Assembly (NCBI GenBank): GCA_016197205.1
Contig: JACPWG010000144.1
Span: 1 to 64,000, forward strand
DNA from: Planctomycetota bacterium
Lineage (GTDB): Bacteria; Planctomycetota; MHYJ01; WSZJ01; JACPWG01
DNA: 64,000 nt
Direction: 5' to 3'
Part shown: positions 17,048 to 26,392 of the stretch, in pieces
Layout of the letters: every line of letters begins with the position of its first letter
Numbering within the stretch: the stretch's first letter is position 1
Made by a program: the position numbers and the translations under genes
The notes under the pieces: model-generated
Told to the model about the DNA's origin: nothing
Databases searched by the model: none
The model's input: only the letters and a program-made list of their open reading frames with translations

Positions 17048-18817
17048 ATGCCCGCCGGACTCTCCTACACGCTCGAATTCCTCCGTCCCCGGACCCACCT
17101 CGTCGACGTGCGACTTCTGCTGCGGGGCCTTCCCGCCGGGCCCGTGGAGCTGGCCATGCCGGCCTGGACGCCCGGCTCCTACAAGATCCGCGACTTCGCC
17201 AAAGGCGTGCAGGAGCTGTCCGCCCGCGATGCCCGAGGCCGCGGGCTTCGCGCCCCCAAGCTCGACAAGAGCACGTGGCGGCTCGAGCGCGGCGGCGGCG
17301 GCACGGTCGAGGTCCGCTACCGCGTCTATGCCCACGAGCTGACGGTCCGCACGAGCCACGTCGACGAAGAGCACGCCTACCTGAACGGCGCGAGCATCTT
17401 CCTGTACGTAAAGGGCCGGAAGGAGCTCCCGGTCGAGGTCCGCCTCCGCGCGCCGCGCGGCTGGCGCCTCGCGACCTCGCTGCCGCCCGTGCCGGGTCGG
17501 CCCGCGACGTTCCAAGCGCCCGACTACGATACGCTCGTCGACTGCCCGATCGAGGCGGGCCTCTTCGAGACCCACGCCTTCACCGTGCGCGGCCGCCGGC
17601 ACCGGCTCGTCATCCACGGGCGCGGCAACTACGACGCGGCGGCCATCGTCGCCGATCTCCGCCGCATCGTCCACGCGGAGGCGCGGCTCTTTGGAGGCCT
17701 TCCCTACAAAGAGTACCTCTTCCTCCTGCACCCGCACCCGGACGGCGGCGGCGGCCTCGAGCACCGGACGTCCTGCTCGCTGCAGTTTCCCCGCTTCCAG
17801 TTCCGCCCGCGCGAGAAGTACGAGGGCTTCCTCTCCCTCTGCGCGCACGAGTTCTTCCACCTCTGGAACGTGAAGCGGATCCGGCCCGCGGTCCTCGGCC
17901 CGTTCGACTACCAGTCGGAGAGTTACACGCGCCTGCTGTGGGTGATGGAGGGGATCACGAGCTACTACGACAAGCTGCTCCTGCGGCGCGCGGGGCTGCT
18001 CGGCGTGGACGGGTATCTGAAGAAGGCGGCCGAGGCGATCCAAAAGGTCCTGGAAACGCCCGGTCGCCGCGTGCAGTCCGTGGAGGAGGCCGGCTTCGAT
18101 GCGTGGATCCGGCTCTACCAGCCGAACGAGCACACCGCCAACTCGACCGTCTCCTACTACGAGAAGGGCCAGGTCGTGGGGCTGCTCCTCGACCTCCGGC
18201 TGCGCGCGGTGACGGGCGGCCGCCGTTCGCTCGACGACGTCCTGCGGTTGCTGTGGCGCGAGCACGGCAAGCCGGATCGCGGCTTCGAGGAGGCCGAGTT
18301 CCAGTCGACGGTCGAACGCGTCGCGGGGCGCGGCCTGGAGGACTTCTTCGAGGGCGTGGTCCGGAGCGTGGAGGACCCGGACTGGAACGCGTACTTCCGG
18401 CCGTTCGGGCTCGAGTGGCGCGCGGAAGAGAAGGGGGAGCCGCGGCCGCTGCTCGGCGCGCGCACGGAAAAAAAAGGTGACCGGGTGACGATCTCGGGCG
18501 TGGTCCCGGGCGGGCCCGCCGAGAGGGACGGGCTCGCGGCCGGCGACGAGGTGCTGGCGGTGAACGGTTTCCGGGTGGACGGGGAGACGTTCGAGAAGAG
18601 GCTGGAGGAGGCCGGGCCGGGGGGTGCCGCGCGACTCGCGGTTTTTCGGAAGGACGAACTGCGGACCCTGACCGTGCGGCTCGGCGTACGGCGCGAAGTG
18701 AGCCACGCGCTTGCCCGGCGGGCGCGCACGACGGCCGCCGAGCGCCGACTGCTGCGGGGTTGGCTGGGGCGGGAGGCCGGCCCGTTCAAGGTGGGGAGGG
18801 CTGCTCGACTGTTGTGA
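17048..18817 (+). CDS. M61-family metallopeptidase with PDZ domain
   Basis: About 589 residues. The N-terminal beta domain (YTLEFLRPRTHLVDVRL) is followed by a gluzincin catalytic domain with H267-EFFH271 and E301 in WVMEGITSYY, the expected third zinc ligand. A C-terminal PDZ domain follows (about 470-560, GGPAERDGLAAGDEVLAVNG). This is the organisation of glycyl aminopeptidases of family M61. No signal peptide is visible from this start, and an upstream ATG at 16961 also gives none. The start at 17048 (GAGGTG upstream) is preferred but uncertain. Peptide cleavage in the cytoplasm is the likely role. Confidence 0.92.
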   Translation: MPAGLSYTLEFLRPRTHLVDVRLLLRGLPAGPVELAMPAWTPGSYKIRDFAKGVQELSARDARGRGLRAPKLDKSTWRLERGGGGTVEVRYRVYAHELTVRTSHVDEEHAYLNGASIFLYVKGRKELPVEVRLRAPRGWRLATSLPPVPGRPATFQAPDYDTLVDCPIEAGLFETHAFTVRGRRHRLVIHGRGNYDAAAIVADLRRIVHAEARLFGGLPYKEYLFLLHPHPDGGGGLEHRTSCSLQFPRFQFRPREKYEGFLSLCAHEFFHLWNVKRIRPAVLGPFDYQSESYTRLLWVMEGITSYYDKLLLRRAGLLGVDGYLKKAAEAIQKVLETPGRRVQSVEEAGFDAWIRLYQPNEHTANSTVSYYEKGQVVGLLLDLRLRAVTGGRRSLDDVLRLLWREHGKPDRGFEEAEFQSTVERVAGRGLEDFFEGVVRSVEDPDWNAYFRPFGLEWRAEEKGEPRPLLGARTEKKGDRVTISGVVPGGPAERDGLAAGDEVLAVNGFRVDGETFEKRLEEAGPGGAARLAVFRKDELRTLTVRLGVRREVSHALARRARTTAAERRLLRGWLGREAGPFKVGRAARLL

Positions 18818-18892
18818 AATGGAGCATCAGATGCTGGGTGCGGGTAAGCGGCACCTTCCCACGGTTCTCCTCCGCCGGCCACGAGCCCTTGT

Positions 18893-19035
18893 GGTGCAGG
18901 GCTTCCGCCCTGCACCGACGGCACGCTCCGCATGGAAGTCGCCGAGAGTTTGAAGGGCGGGGGCGGCCAGCGGAGGGCGGGGAGGAGCTTCAAACGATCC
19001 GCGCGAGAGCGGGTGCAGGGCGGAAGCCCTGCACC
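18893..19035. repeat. Pair of inverted family-1 palindromes (GGTGCAGGGC...GCCCTGCACC)
   Basis: GGTGCAGGGCTTCCGCCCTG plus CACC at 18893-18916, and the opposite orientation GGTGCAGGGCGGAAGCCCTG plus CACC at 19012-19035, are separated by about 95 bases. Such paired units resemble REP/BIME arrangements. Related units occur at 26652, 26773, 50215, 52355 and 52493. The rest of 18818-19277 shows no gene. Confidence 0.85.
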
Positions 19036-19277
19036 GCAACGCGGGCTCAGGTGGCATCATCAAGTGAGCAGTCGGCTTGCGCCCGACACCGGGGCGGCGC
19101 AGCCACCTTGGAAGGGCTGGGGCGGGAGGCGTAGGCGCGGGCAACCTCTACCGGGAGCCGAGTCCCTTCCCCGCGTTCGCGGCACCGCGCGGTCCCAAAT
19201 GGACGCGGCCCCCGCGCGCTTTCGCGGGAGCCGCAAGCTTGAGGCCGAGCCGGAGCTGGAGGTGTCGGGTATTTACC

Positions 19278-19400
19278 TTAGGCGCCAAAGTCGTTTTCAA
19301 CCGGAGGCGGCGGAGCGGGCGGGCGGTGGGAACAGGCTTCCGCCATCGTCGAGCCGAACAGGACCACTGCCAGGGCCAGCATCCAGAGGTAGCTCTTCAT
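19278..19400 (-). CDS. 40-residue secreted or lipid-anchored peptide
   Basis: An ATG at 19400 follows AAAGGA with 8-base spacing. The sequence starts MKSYLWMLALAVVLFGSTMA, a textbook signal or TM segment, then EACSHRPPAPPPPVENDFGA and stop. The Cys at position 23 sits where a lipoprotein Cys could be, but the preceding residues (MAEA) are a poor lipobox, so ordinary secretion or simple membrane insertion are equally possible. The proline run suggests an extended tail. Tiny entericidin-like lipoproteins are a loose analogue only. No neighbour clarifies its role; the flanking 19401-19760 appears gene-free. Confidence 0.6.
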   Translation of the reverse strand: MKSYLWMLALAVVLFGSTMAEACSHRPPAPPPPVENDFGA

Positions 19401-19763
19401 GTTGTTTCCTTTCAAACCTCATCATCGACAGGCTCTTTGCGACCACGAAACACACTCCCGCGAATCGAGTACCGCGACGCATGTTTATTCTTTCGCTAGA
19501 CTCTAATGTCGCAAATCATGTTCTGTAAACGTGATAAAACTTTCTGGATGAAGGGCCTGGCGCATCAGCAGCGTTTGCGGCCGCAGGTCCGATGCTACCA
19601 AGAGGTGACTCGGTTACAGGAAGTCCACAGGGAGCGCGCACGAAGCCCCGACCGGCGCTCCGACCCGCATGCGCAGGGGCCTCCCGTTTCCGCGCCCGGC
19701 GAACCCCTGGGAGATTGTTCGCAGTCCATCCCCCTTTCGACCCTGCCCGGGAGCAAAACCTGC
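19401..19763. other. Gene-free stretch with A+T-rich patch
   Basis: Between the 40-residue peptide gene and the YCII promoter. 19480-19560 is noticeably A+T-rich compared with the surroundings and probably holds the promoter of the peptide gene, though no clean -35/-10 pair was identified. Confidence 0.4.
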
Positions 19764-19792
19764 TTGCACTTGTTCCTCCGGTCGGTTACTCT
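19764..19792 (+). promoter_or_regulatory. Probable sigma-70 promoter for the YCII-domain gene
   Basis: TTGCAC, a 17-base spacer, then TACTCT, 38 bases before the start codon at 19831. Confidence 0.45.
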
Positions 19793-19830
19793 TCTGCCTT
19801 GCCTATCTCAACCGACACGGAGGTTTGCAC

Positions 19831-20166
19831 ATGCCCGAGTTCCTCCTCCTGCTGCGGGGGGACAAGCACATCTGGTCGACCCTCTCCGAGGACGAGCAGT
19901 TGGAGATTCTCCAGCGCTACCGGAATTGGGTCGATCTCCTGCGCTCCCAGAACCAGTACCGGGCGGGGGCCGCCACGGATGACGGAGGGCGGTTCCTGCA
20001 CGTCGTCAATGGCTCGCTCGTGGAGACGCAATACGCCGACACCTGCGACGTCGTGACCGGCTATTTCGTCATCGAAGCCCCGGATCTCGATGCCGCCGCC
20101 GGGATCGCCCAGCACTGCCCGGGACTCTCCCACGGCGAATCGATCCTGGTGCGCCCCCTGACGTGA
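19831..20166 (+). CDS. YCII-related (YciI/DGPF) domain protein
   Basis: 111 residues. MPEFLLLLRGD, LSEDEQLEILQRYRNWVDLL, VVTGYFVIEAPDLDAAAGIA and a closing Glu-Ser-Ile-Leu-Val-Arg-Pro strand follow the ferredoxin-like YCII/DGPF pattern, although the usual DGPF is replaced (TDDGGRFLHV). Family members are small cytoplasmic proteins sometimes found near ECF sigma factors, but none is present here. The start has an excellent ACGGAGG site 7 bases upstream. Confidence 0.88.
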   Translation: MPEFLLLLRGDKHIWSTLSEDEQLEILQRYRNWVDLLRSQNQYRAGAATDDGGRFLHVVNGSLVETQYADTCDVVTGYFVIEAPDLDAAAGIAQHCPGLSHGESILVRPLT

Positions 20167-20191
20167 GCCGCGCCGCCGTTCTGCCCGTCGC

Positions 20192-20839
20192 TCACACGCA
20201 CCCTCGCCAGCCCGACGCCGCGATGAAGCACTGCCCCGCCACGTAAAAAAAGAAGAGCAGCGGCCGCGCCGCCGCGAACGGCAGCCGGAAGCGGTTCACC
20301 GCGAGCACGCCGTCCGAGAGGAAGAAGAGCGTCGCTCCGACCGGGGCGGACCAGGCCCCATCGAAGCGTCCGCGCGCCGCGGCCGACGCGCACATCGCGC
20401 AAATCGCCACCACGTACGCCGCCACAGGCGCCTTCAGCTTTCCCAGCCCAGGCCAGAGGTACGCGTACACGCCGACGGCCGCCGCCAGATACCCCGCGGC
20501 GTAGGGGACCGAACCGGCGAAGGCCTCCGCAGGCAGTCCGCCGGCGAAGCCCGCGACGTAGAGCAGATGCGCCACGAGGAAGCTCGCGAGCCCGGGGAGA
20601 AAAAAGTCGCCCGGCAGCATCAGGAACACGTCCCCCGCCAGGGAGGCGACGAGCCCCGCCGCCAAGAGCCCCCGCCCCACTTCACTCCGCGGTTCCCCGC
20701 CGAAAAAAAGAGCGATCAGAAGGAGCAGCACCGGGATCGGTTTCGTCGCATACCCGAGCAGCCGCCGGTCCCGCGCCTCCGCGAGCACGTACGCGACCGA
20801 CGCGAGCCCGACGACGCCGTACAGGAAGAGGTGAAACAC
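20192..20839 (-). CDS. YhhN (TMEM86/lysoplasmalogenase-like) membrane protein
   Basis: 215 residues, almost entirely hydrophobic, with about eight TM helices. Conserved YhhN features are YATKPIPVLLL in TM2, GLVASLAGDVFLMLP in TM3 and LFFLSDGVLAVNRF near the end; the paired acidic residues (GDVFLM, SDG) are the putative catalytic positions. Vertebrate homologues hydrolyse lysoplasmalogen; bacterial function is mostly unproven. The start is GTG at 20839 with AAGGAG 8 bases before, because further upstream the frame is charged and non-conserved. Confidence 0.88.
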   Translation of the reverse strand: MFHLFLYGVVGLASVAYVLAEARDRRLLGYATKPIPVLLLLIALFFGGEPRSEVGRGLLAAGLVASLAGDVFLMLPGDFFLPGLASFLVAHLLYVAGFAGGLPAEAFAGSVPYAAGYLAAAVGVYAYLWPGLGKLKAPVAAYVVAICAMCASAAARGRFDGAWSAPVGATLFFLSDGVLAVNRFRLPFAAARPLLFFFYVAGQCFIAASGWRGCV

Positions 20840-21316
20840 GGTTGACTCCTTGGAGAGTGGGTTGCGGGCGGGCGGGTTGCGGGTCTCTCTCTCCTGCGAA
20901 GCTTCTCTCGTACCCTGGGAGCTGCGCTTCGCCGATCCCACGAGTCACGGAACTCCTGTGCGGCACGCCCCGGGTGGTCACGCCCCACGGGGCAGGCTCA
21001 AGCCCAATCGGAGGAAGAACCCCCCCAGGCCGCTCCCTCACGGTCGCGGTTCCGAATTGCCGTTGCGGCGCCTCCGTGACTCGCAAGCCCGACCATCGGC
21101 TGCAGCGACGCCGCCTTGGTTCTTTGGGATTTGGGATTTGGGATTTGGGATTCAACAAGCCGAAGTGAACCTAAAATCGATCTCCCCGTCCGTTGCCAGA
21201 GATGATCGCCGGTAGAGGACGGTGGACTCAGCGCCCGGCCTCTGCGTCTCCGCGTCTCTGTGTAAAAGTCTCGCGTTCGACCCACACGGCCGGGCCGAAT
21301 TTCAAATTGCAAAAAG
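20840..21316. repeat. Intergenic repeats: family-5 unit and GGGATTT iterations
   Basis: A gene-free stretch. 21029-21054 holds CCGCTCCCTCACGGTCGCGG plus TTCCG, also found at 45913 and in variants near 10428 and 26951. 21122-21152 iterates GGGATTTGGGATTTGGGATT. 21296-21326 carries a TTTCAAATTGCAAAAAGTC-like patch. No gene seen. Confidence 0.65.
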
Positions 21317-24300
21317 TCAAATTTCGGTCCAGTCCGCCGCGGCCTGCCGGTCGGCGCCGACGGCGTGCAGCAGCCGACCGCGGGCGTACAAGGCCGGGGC
21401 GAAGCCCGGGGCCAAGGCCAGCGTCTGGTCCAGATCGGGCCCGGCACCCTTCGCGTCGTTCAGCTCCATCCTGCATCGCGCGCGGGCCAGATAGAGGAGA
21501 GGCCGGTCGCCGCGAAGCCCCACGGCCTGGGTGTACTGCTCAGCCGCCTCTTCGTAGCGGCTGTCCGCTTCGTAGCAACGACCCAGCGCCGCGAGTGCCC
21601 GCCACGAACGAGGCAAGGTCCGCAGCGCCTTGCGCAGGACCTTCATCGCGGGACCGGGTCGACCGACTGCCACCAGGGCCTCGCCATACTCCACCAGTTC
21701 CTCGGGGGAACCCTCCGCGGTGGCGGCCTCGGGCAGCAAGGCCTCGACCGCCCGCTTCGCCTCCGCGGGCAGCCCCTCCTCCCCGCGCGCCTCCGCCTCC
21801 GCCTGGGCTGCCCGCGCGGCAACCGACCAGGCGCCGCGCCCCACCGCGAGGGCGAAGAGCGACCGCGCCGCGCGTTCGTCCCCCGGGTCCGCTTCGAGCG
21901 CCGCGTCCAGCGTCGTGACCGCGTCCGCGGGCCGCCCGAGCGTGACCAGCGCCGCCGCCAGCCCGCGCCGCGCGCCGGCGATGAAAGTGGCGCCGCCCCC
22001 GCCGCGCGCGAGCGCCGCCTCGAACGCGACCCGCGCCGCGTCCGCGTCGCCGCTCACCAGCGCAAGGTTCCCCCTTGCGACTTCGTCCAGCTCCGTCCCG
22101 GCCTTCGCGCCCGATCCGGCCCCCGCTTCGTCCGGCTCCGCCTCAAAGAAAACATCGTCCAATTCGACGGCCGCCGCCGCGCGCGGCGCCGTCCCCTCCC
22201 CCGCGCCCTGGGCGGCCAGCGAGAAGAACCATCCGCCCGCGGGCGAAGCGAACACGCATCCGGGCATGGATTCCATCCGGAGCACCGGCCCGCCGCCGGA
22301 GAGCGGGGTCAGCGTGGCGCGCACGACGCCGAGAAAGGCGGCGTACTCGATCGCGATCCGATACGCGCGGTCGACCTGGAAATTCCCGCCCCCCGTCCGC
22401 AAGGGATGCTCCACGCCCGGCGCGGGACGGCAGACCAGACCCGCGCCGTAGGTGAAGCGCCCGCCCCCGCCTTCCCCCGACTCCGTGTTTCCGCCCCCGG
22501 AGCAGCCGAACCGGAGCGCGCACGCCGGCTCCGGCCACCCCCGCCCGCGTTCGCGGAAGAGCCCGGCGAGCACCTGCCCGCACCACTCCATCCCGCTCAC
22601 GCGCAGGTCGAACGAGAGGCGAAACGAGCCCCCCTTCCAGGCCGGGAGGGCCATGCGAAGCTCATCAGGCGAACACCTGAGAAGCCTCGCGCGCAGCCTT
22701 CCCGCCTCCGGGGCCCGCGCGAAGGTCTCCGGCTCCGACGTGGACCAGGGAGGCGCGAGCGGGCGCGTGAAGTCCTCGCGCGCGAGCGACCGCATCCGCC
22801 GAAAGGCGAGGATGCCGTCGCGCACGGTTTCCAGCCTCCCCCGATCCTGCCCCGGTCCCGGGACCAAAAGCGCCTCCAGATCGCGGAGCGCGCCGTCGAA
22901 GTCCCACAAGGCCAGCCTGGCGTCGAGCGCTCGCGTCAGCGCCCTCCCGCTTGGCGTCGCGCCTGCGACACGCCCGGAAGCCGCCTCCTCCCGCGCAACC
23001 TCCTCGAGCGACGACGCGGCCTTTCCGAACTCCCCCGCACGAAGCTCCTCTTCGGCCAGCCACTCCCGCGCCCGCATGCCGGCGGCGTCAGCTCGGTCCA
23101 CGAGTACCAACGCAGCCGCAACGCGCCGCGCGGCGACCCCGAGCCCCGCGGACACCAGCGCCTCCAGCGCGCGAAGCCCGTCCTGGCGCGACGCCGGTCG
23201 CGCCCGCTCCGCCGGCCCCTGCGTCACACCCCCACCGCCGGCGCCCCGCCTCCCCTCTCCGGTGCCCGCCGGCGCAGCCGCGACCGCCGCAGCCTCCTCC
23301 GCGCCGACGCTCCAGCCGTACGCCTCCAGCTCGTTCCCTCGCAGCCGCACCAGCTCGGCGCGGCCGTCGCCGTCCACGTCCGCGAGCGTCAGCACGGCCT
23401 CCGGCATTTCGTCGAGGTAGAAGCGGCAGGTCTCGAACGCGAGACCGCCTCCCGCCGACGGACCCGGCGCCGGATGGTAGAGGGACCACCACGCCACGCC
23501 CTCCCCGGTCGGTCGGGACTCCGAGAATTGCGCGCAGAATTCGGGCCGGCCGTCCCCGTCCATGTCCCCGGCGGAAAGCGCCGCGACCGCCGGCCGCGTC
23601 CGCGCCTCCGCGTCGAACGGCGCGTCCCGCCACACTTCGACCAGGGCCTCCTTCTCCAGGCGGAAGAGGTAGAGCCCCACGGGCGGGCCGTGCGGATTTT
23701 CCCGGCCGAACACCGTGCCGTTGTCCGTGTAGGTCTTCGCACACAGGATCTCGTCCCTGCCGTCCCCGTCCACGTCCACGCCGGCCACGCCCCGGACCTG
23801 GCCCAGTCGCTGCCGCGCGAGGACCCGCCAGCCGCCGCCCGCCGCGGCCGTATCCGGCACGCATACCCGGACGTCGTACATCGTCCAGTCCCCGGTCCCC
23901 AGCAGGATCGCCCGCCGGCCGTCCCCCGCGAGGTCGGCGAAACCGACCGCCACCGTGTCGGTGTTGCCGCGGCCGGACCGCAGCTCGGGACACAGGGTGA
24001 CGGAGCGGAGCTTCCGGCCCGGTCCCGAGACGAACACCTGCGTGTTGCGCAACGGATAGTTCCCGCCGAGGACCAGCTCGCTCGAACCGTCCTTGTCGAG
24101 ATCGGCCATGCCCGCCGCTGCGAGGGTGGTACCGACGAGCGTGCGACCCGCCGGCGCGAGACGCCCGCCTTCGAACTCCAGCAGGAAGAGCGCCACGGCC
24201 TCCGGGAGGTAGGCGGCGAGCGCGACGACGAGCGGGCGACCGGCGCCGAAGAGATCGCCGGTAAGCACATGTTGAATCGTGCCCGCGCCGGCCGCGAAGA

Positions 24301-26392
24301 GCTCCCTCCTCCCCAGGTCCGCGATGCCCGCGGCGGAGATTCGGCAGGCCCGCACCGTGGTCGCATCGGAGAAGACCCAGACCGGCGGCTCCGCGGTCGT
24401 CGGGCGGCACAGGGCGAAGCGCGACGGCACGAACGGAAGCGTCGCCCGAAGGGCCGGCCGCAGGCGCGCACGCCACCGGCGGGCCGCGGCCTCTTCGTCC
24501 GTGGCCGCGGAGGTGGACGCCGGACCCGCCGGCGCGGGACCTCCCCCGAGCCGGAGCGACGCCAACTCGGCGCGTAACACGAGGTTCGCCGCCTCGTCGG
24601 CGACCGGCGCAGCGGGGAAGGCGCGCAGGACCTCGGTCGCCGCGTGGCGCGCGGGGCCCGCGTGCCCGCTCCGGAGCGCCCCGCGCGCGAGCAGCGTGAA
24701 GCCGAGGGCGCGCAGGGGGTCTTCCCCGGCCGCGGCGAGCGCGTCCGCGAGCGCAGCCACGCCCTCTTCCTCGTCGCCGGCGGCCCGGAGCGCATCGCCG
24801 CGCCGGAGGGCCGCCTCCACGGCGGCGCGCGTACCGGGGTAACGCGTGGCGACCACGCCGTACGCGGTCGCGGCGTCGCGTGCGCGGCCGTCCCGTTCCA
24901 GGGCGAGCGCGCTCTCGAGCGCCTCCGTCACTTCCGAGACGAACCGGCTGTGCGCGGCCTCGGCGGCCTGCCGATCCTGCCGGGTGCGGGCAAGGAAGAG
25001 CAGCGCGAGCAGCCCCGCCATCGCCACCGCGGTCGCGAGCGTCGCGGCGGCGGCCTGCCGGTGCCTGGCCAGGGTTTTCGCCGCGCGGTCAAGCGTGGAG
25101 GGCGGGCGGGCGAGGATCGTCTGGTTGTTCAGGTAGCGGCTGAGGTCGTCCGCGAGCGCCGCCGCGGAGGCATAGCGCCGAGCCGGCGACTTTTCGAGCG
25201 CCTTGAGGCAGATCGTCTGGACGTCGAGGGGCAGGCCCGGCCGGTGGCGGCGGGGCTCCAGCGGATCGACGTTCAGGGTCTTCCAATGGACCTCGGCCGC
25301 CGTGTGCCCCTCGAACGGCACCTTGCCGGTCGCCAGTTCGTAAAGGATGACGCCGAGCGCGAAGACGTCGGTTCGGGCGTCCACAGCGGCCGAGCCCCCC
25401 TCCACCTGCTCGGGGGCCATGTAATACGGCGTGCCCAGGACGTCCCCGGTTTGCGTGAGCGTGCCTACCGCGTCGAGCGTTTTCGCGAGGCCGAAGTCGG
25501 TGAGGTGGGGCTCCCCGGCGCCGTCGACCAGGATGTTCGCGGGCTTGAGATCCCGGTGGACCACTTGGTGCGCGTGGGCGTAGTGCACGGCGCCGGCCAC
25601 GGTGACGAGGAGTCTGAGCGCGACCGGCAGCTCGGGCGGGTGCTCGCGGAGGATGCGGTCGAGCGTGCTCCCTTCGACGTAGTCCATCGTGAAGTAATGG
25701 ACGCCCTCGATGACTCCGGTCTCGTGGACGGCGACGAGATTGGGGTGCTGCAGGCGGGCCGCGGCTTCGGCCTCCTTCAGGAACCGGCGGACCTGGACGT
25801 CGCCCGCGGCCCCGCCGTCCCGGAGGACTTTGAGCGCGACGACGCGGCCGAGATCGGCTTGGCGGGCCTGGTAGACGATACCCATGCCGCCGCGGCCAAG
25901 CTCTCGAAGGATTTCGTACTTGCCGAAGTTCCCGCTCGCGGCGACGGCACGCGTCGCGGCCCCGGGTCCGGGGCTGCGGGCGGTGGAGGAAGGCTGCGGG
26001 GCGTGCGCCGGGGTAGACGCGGCGGGCGAGGGCGGGAGGCCGTCGAGCGTCTCGTCGGCCGGGGCGAGGCGCGTCGCATCGCTCGGGGCGGCGATGTCCC
26101 ACCCGCAGGCTGGACACGAGACGCGCGCGCCCACCGCGACCCCCGCGGTGCCGACCGCGACCCCGCATGCGGGGCAGGCCACCGTGCGGGCGCGGAGTTC
26201 GCGGAGCACCCGCAGGAGCTGGGTCGGGCTCAGAAGCCTGCGCTTGACAAGAGCCTGCCCCAGCGGGAGCGGCTTCGACGCGCCGGCGCTCTCGCGCAGG
26301 CAGTCCTCGACCGCCACCCGGCTCACGAGCCCGAGCCGCAGCGCGACCGCGGCGAAGGCTTCGTCTTCTATATCGCTCTTTTTTTCGCTCAC
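21317..26392 (-). CDS. Giant Ser/Thr kinase with zinc ribbon, FG-GAP propeller and TPR tail
   Basis: 1691 residues. 1-65 is an all-helical domain (MSEKKSDIEDEAFAAVALRL) also present in the decayed kinase. 73-96 has CPAC...CPAC, a zinc ribbon. The kinase (about 158-420) has GRGGMG, K188 in VVALKVL, H279-RDLKPAN, DFG at 299-301 and GTPYYMAPEQ. A TM segment lies near 445-465. The exported part has a coiled/TPR segment, then FG-GAP/VCBS-like calcium-loop motifs (DLDKDGSSELVLGG, DVDGDGRDEIL, DMDGDGRPEF, DVDGDGRAEL), a jelly-roll-like region and C-terminal TPRs. It should be a transmembrane receptor kinase with a large calcium-dependent sensor. The ligand is unknown. Confidence 0.94.
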   Translation of the reverse strand: MSEKKSDIEDEAFAAVALRLGLVSRVAVEDCLRESAGASKPLPLGQALVKRRLLSPTQLLRVLRELRARTVACPACGVAVGTAGVAVGARVSCPACGWDIAAPSDATRLAPADETLDGLPPSPAASTPAHAPQPSSTARSPGPGAATRAVAASGNFGKYEILRELGRGGMGIVYQARQADLGRVVALKVLRDGGAAGDVQVRRFLKEAEAAARLQHPNLVAVHETGVIEGVHYFTMDYVEGSTLDRILREHPPELPVALRLLVTVAGAVHYAHAHQVVHRDLKPANILVDGAGEPHLTDFGLAKTLDAVGTLTQTGDVLGTPYYMAPEQVEGGSAAVDARTDVFALGVILYELATGKVPFEGHTAAEVHWKTLNVDPLEPRRHRPGLPLDVQTICLKALEKSPARRYASAAALADDLSRYLNNQTILARPPSTLDRAAKTLARHRQAAAATLATAVAMAGLLALLFLARTRQDRQAAEAAHSRFVSEVTEALESALALERDGRARDAATAYGVVATRYPGTRAAVEAALRRGDALRAAGDEEEGVAALADALAAAGEDPLRALGFTLLARGALRSGHAGPARHAATEVLRAFPAAPVADEAANLVLRAELASLRLGGGPAPAGPASTSAATDEEAAARRWRARLRPALRATLPFVPSRFALCRPTTAEPPVWVFSDATTVRACRISAAGIADLGRRELFAAGAGTIQHVLTGDLFGAGRPLVVALAAYLPEAVALFLLEFEGGRLAPAGRTLVGTTLAAAGMADLDKDGSSELVLGGNYPLRNTQVFVSGPGRKLRSVTLCPELRSGRGNTDTVAVGFADLAGDGRRAILLGTGDWTMYDVRVCVPDTAAAGGGWRVLARQRLGQVRGVAGVDVDGDGRDEILCAKTYTDNGTVFGRENPHGPPVGLYLFRLEKEALVEVWRDAPFDAEARTRPAVAALSAGDMDGDGRPEFCAQFSESRPTGEGVAWWSLYHPAPGPSAGGGLAFETCRFYLDEMPEAVLTLADVDGDGRAELVRLRGNELEAYGWSVGAEEAAAVAAAPAGTGEGRRGAGGGGVTQGPAERARPASRQDGLRALEALVSAGLGVAARRVAAALVLVDRADAAGMRAREWLAEEELRAGEFGKAASSLEEVAREEAASGRVAGATPSGRALTRALDARLALWDFDGALRDLEALLVPGPGQDRGRLETVRDGILAFRRMRSLAREDFTRPLAPPWSTSEPETFARAPEAGRLRARLLRCSPDELRMALPAWKGGSFRLSFDLRVSGMEWCGQVLAGLFRERGRGWPEPACALRFGCSGGGNTESGEGGGGRFTYGAGLVCRPAPGVEHPLRTGGGNFQVDRAYRIAIEYAAFLGVVRATLTPLSGGGPVLRMESMPGCVFASPAGGWFFSLAAQGAGEGTAPRAAAAVELDDVFFEAEPDEAGAGSGAKAGTELDEVARGNLALVSGDADAARVAFEAALARGGGGATFIAGARRGLAAALVTLGRPADAVTTLDAALEADPGDERAARSLFALAVGRGAWSVAARAAQAEAEARGEEGLPAEAKRAVEALLPEAATAEGSPEELVEYGEALVAVGRPGPAMKVLRKALRTLPRSWRALAALGRCYEADSRYEEAAEQYTQAVGLRGDRPLLYLARARCRMELNDAKGAGPDLDQTLALAPGFAPALYARGRLLHAVGADRQAAADWTEI

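Noticed and set aside
21365..24577. A 1070-codon plus-strand frame inside the giant kinase gene
   Set aside because: Arg/Pro-rich translation opposite clear FG-GAP and TPR sequence.
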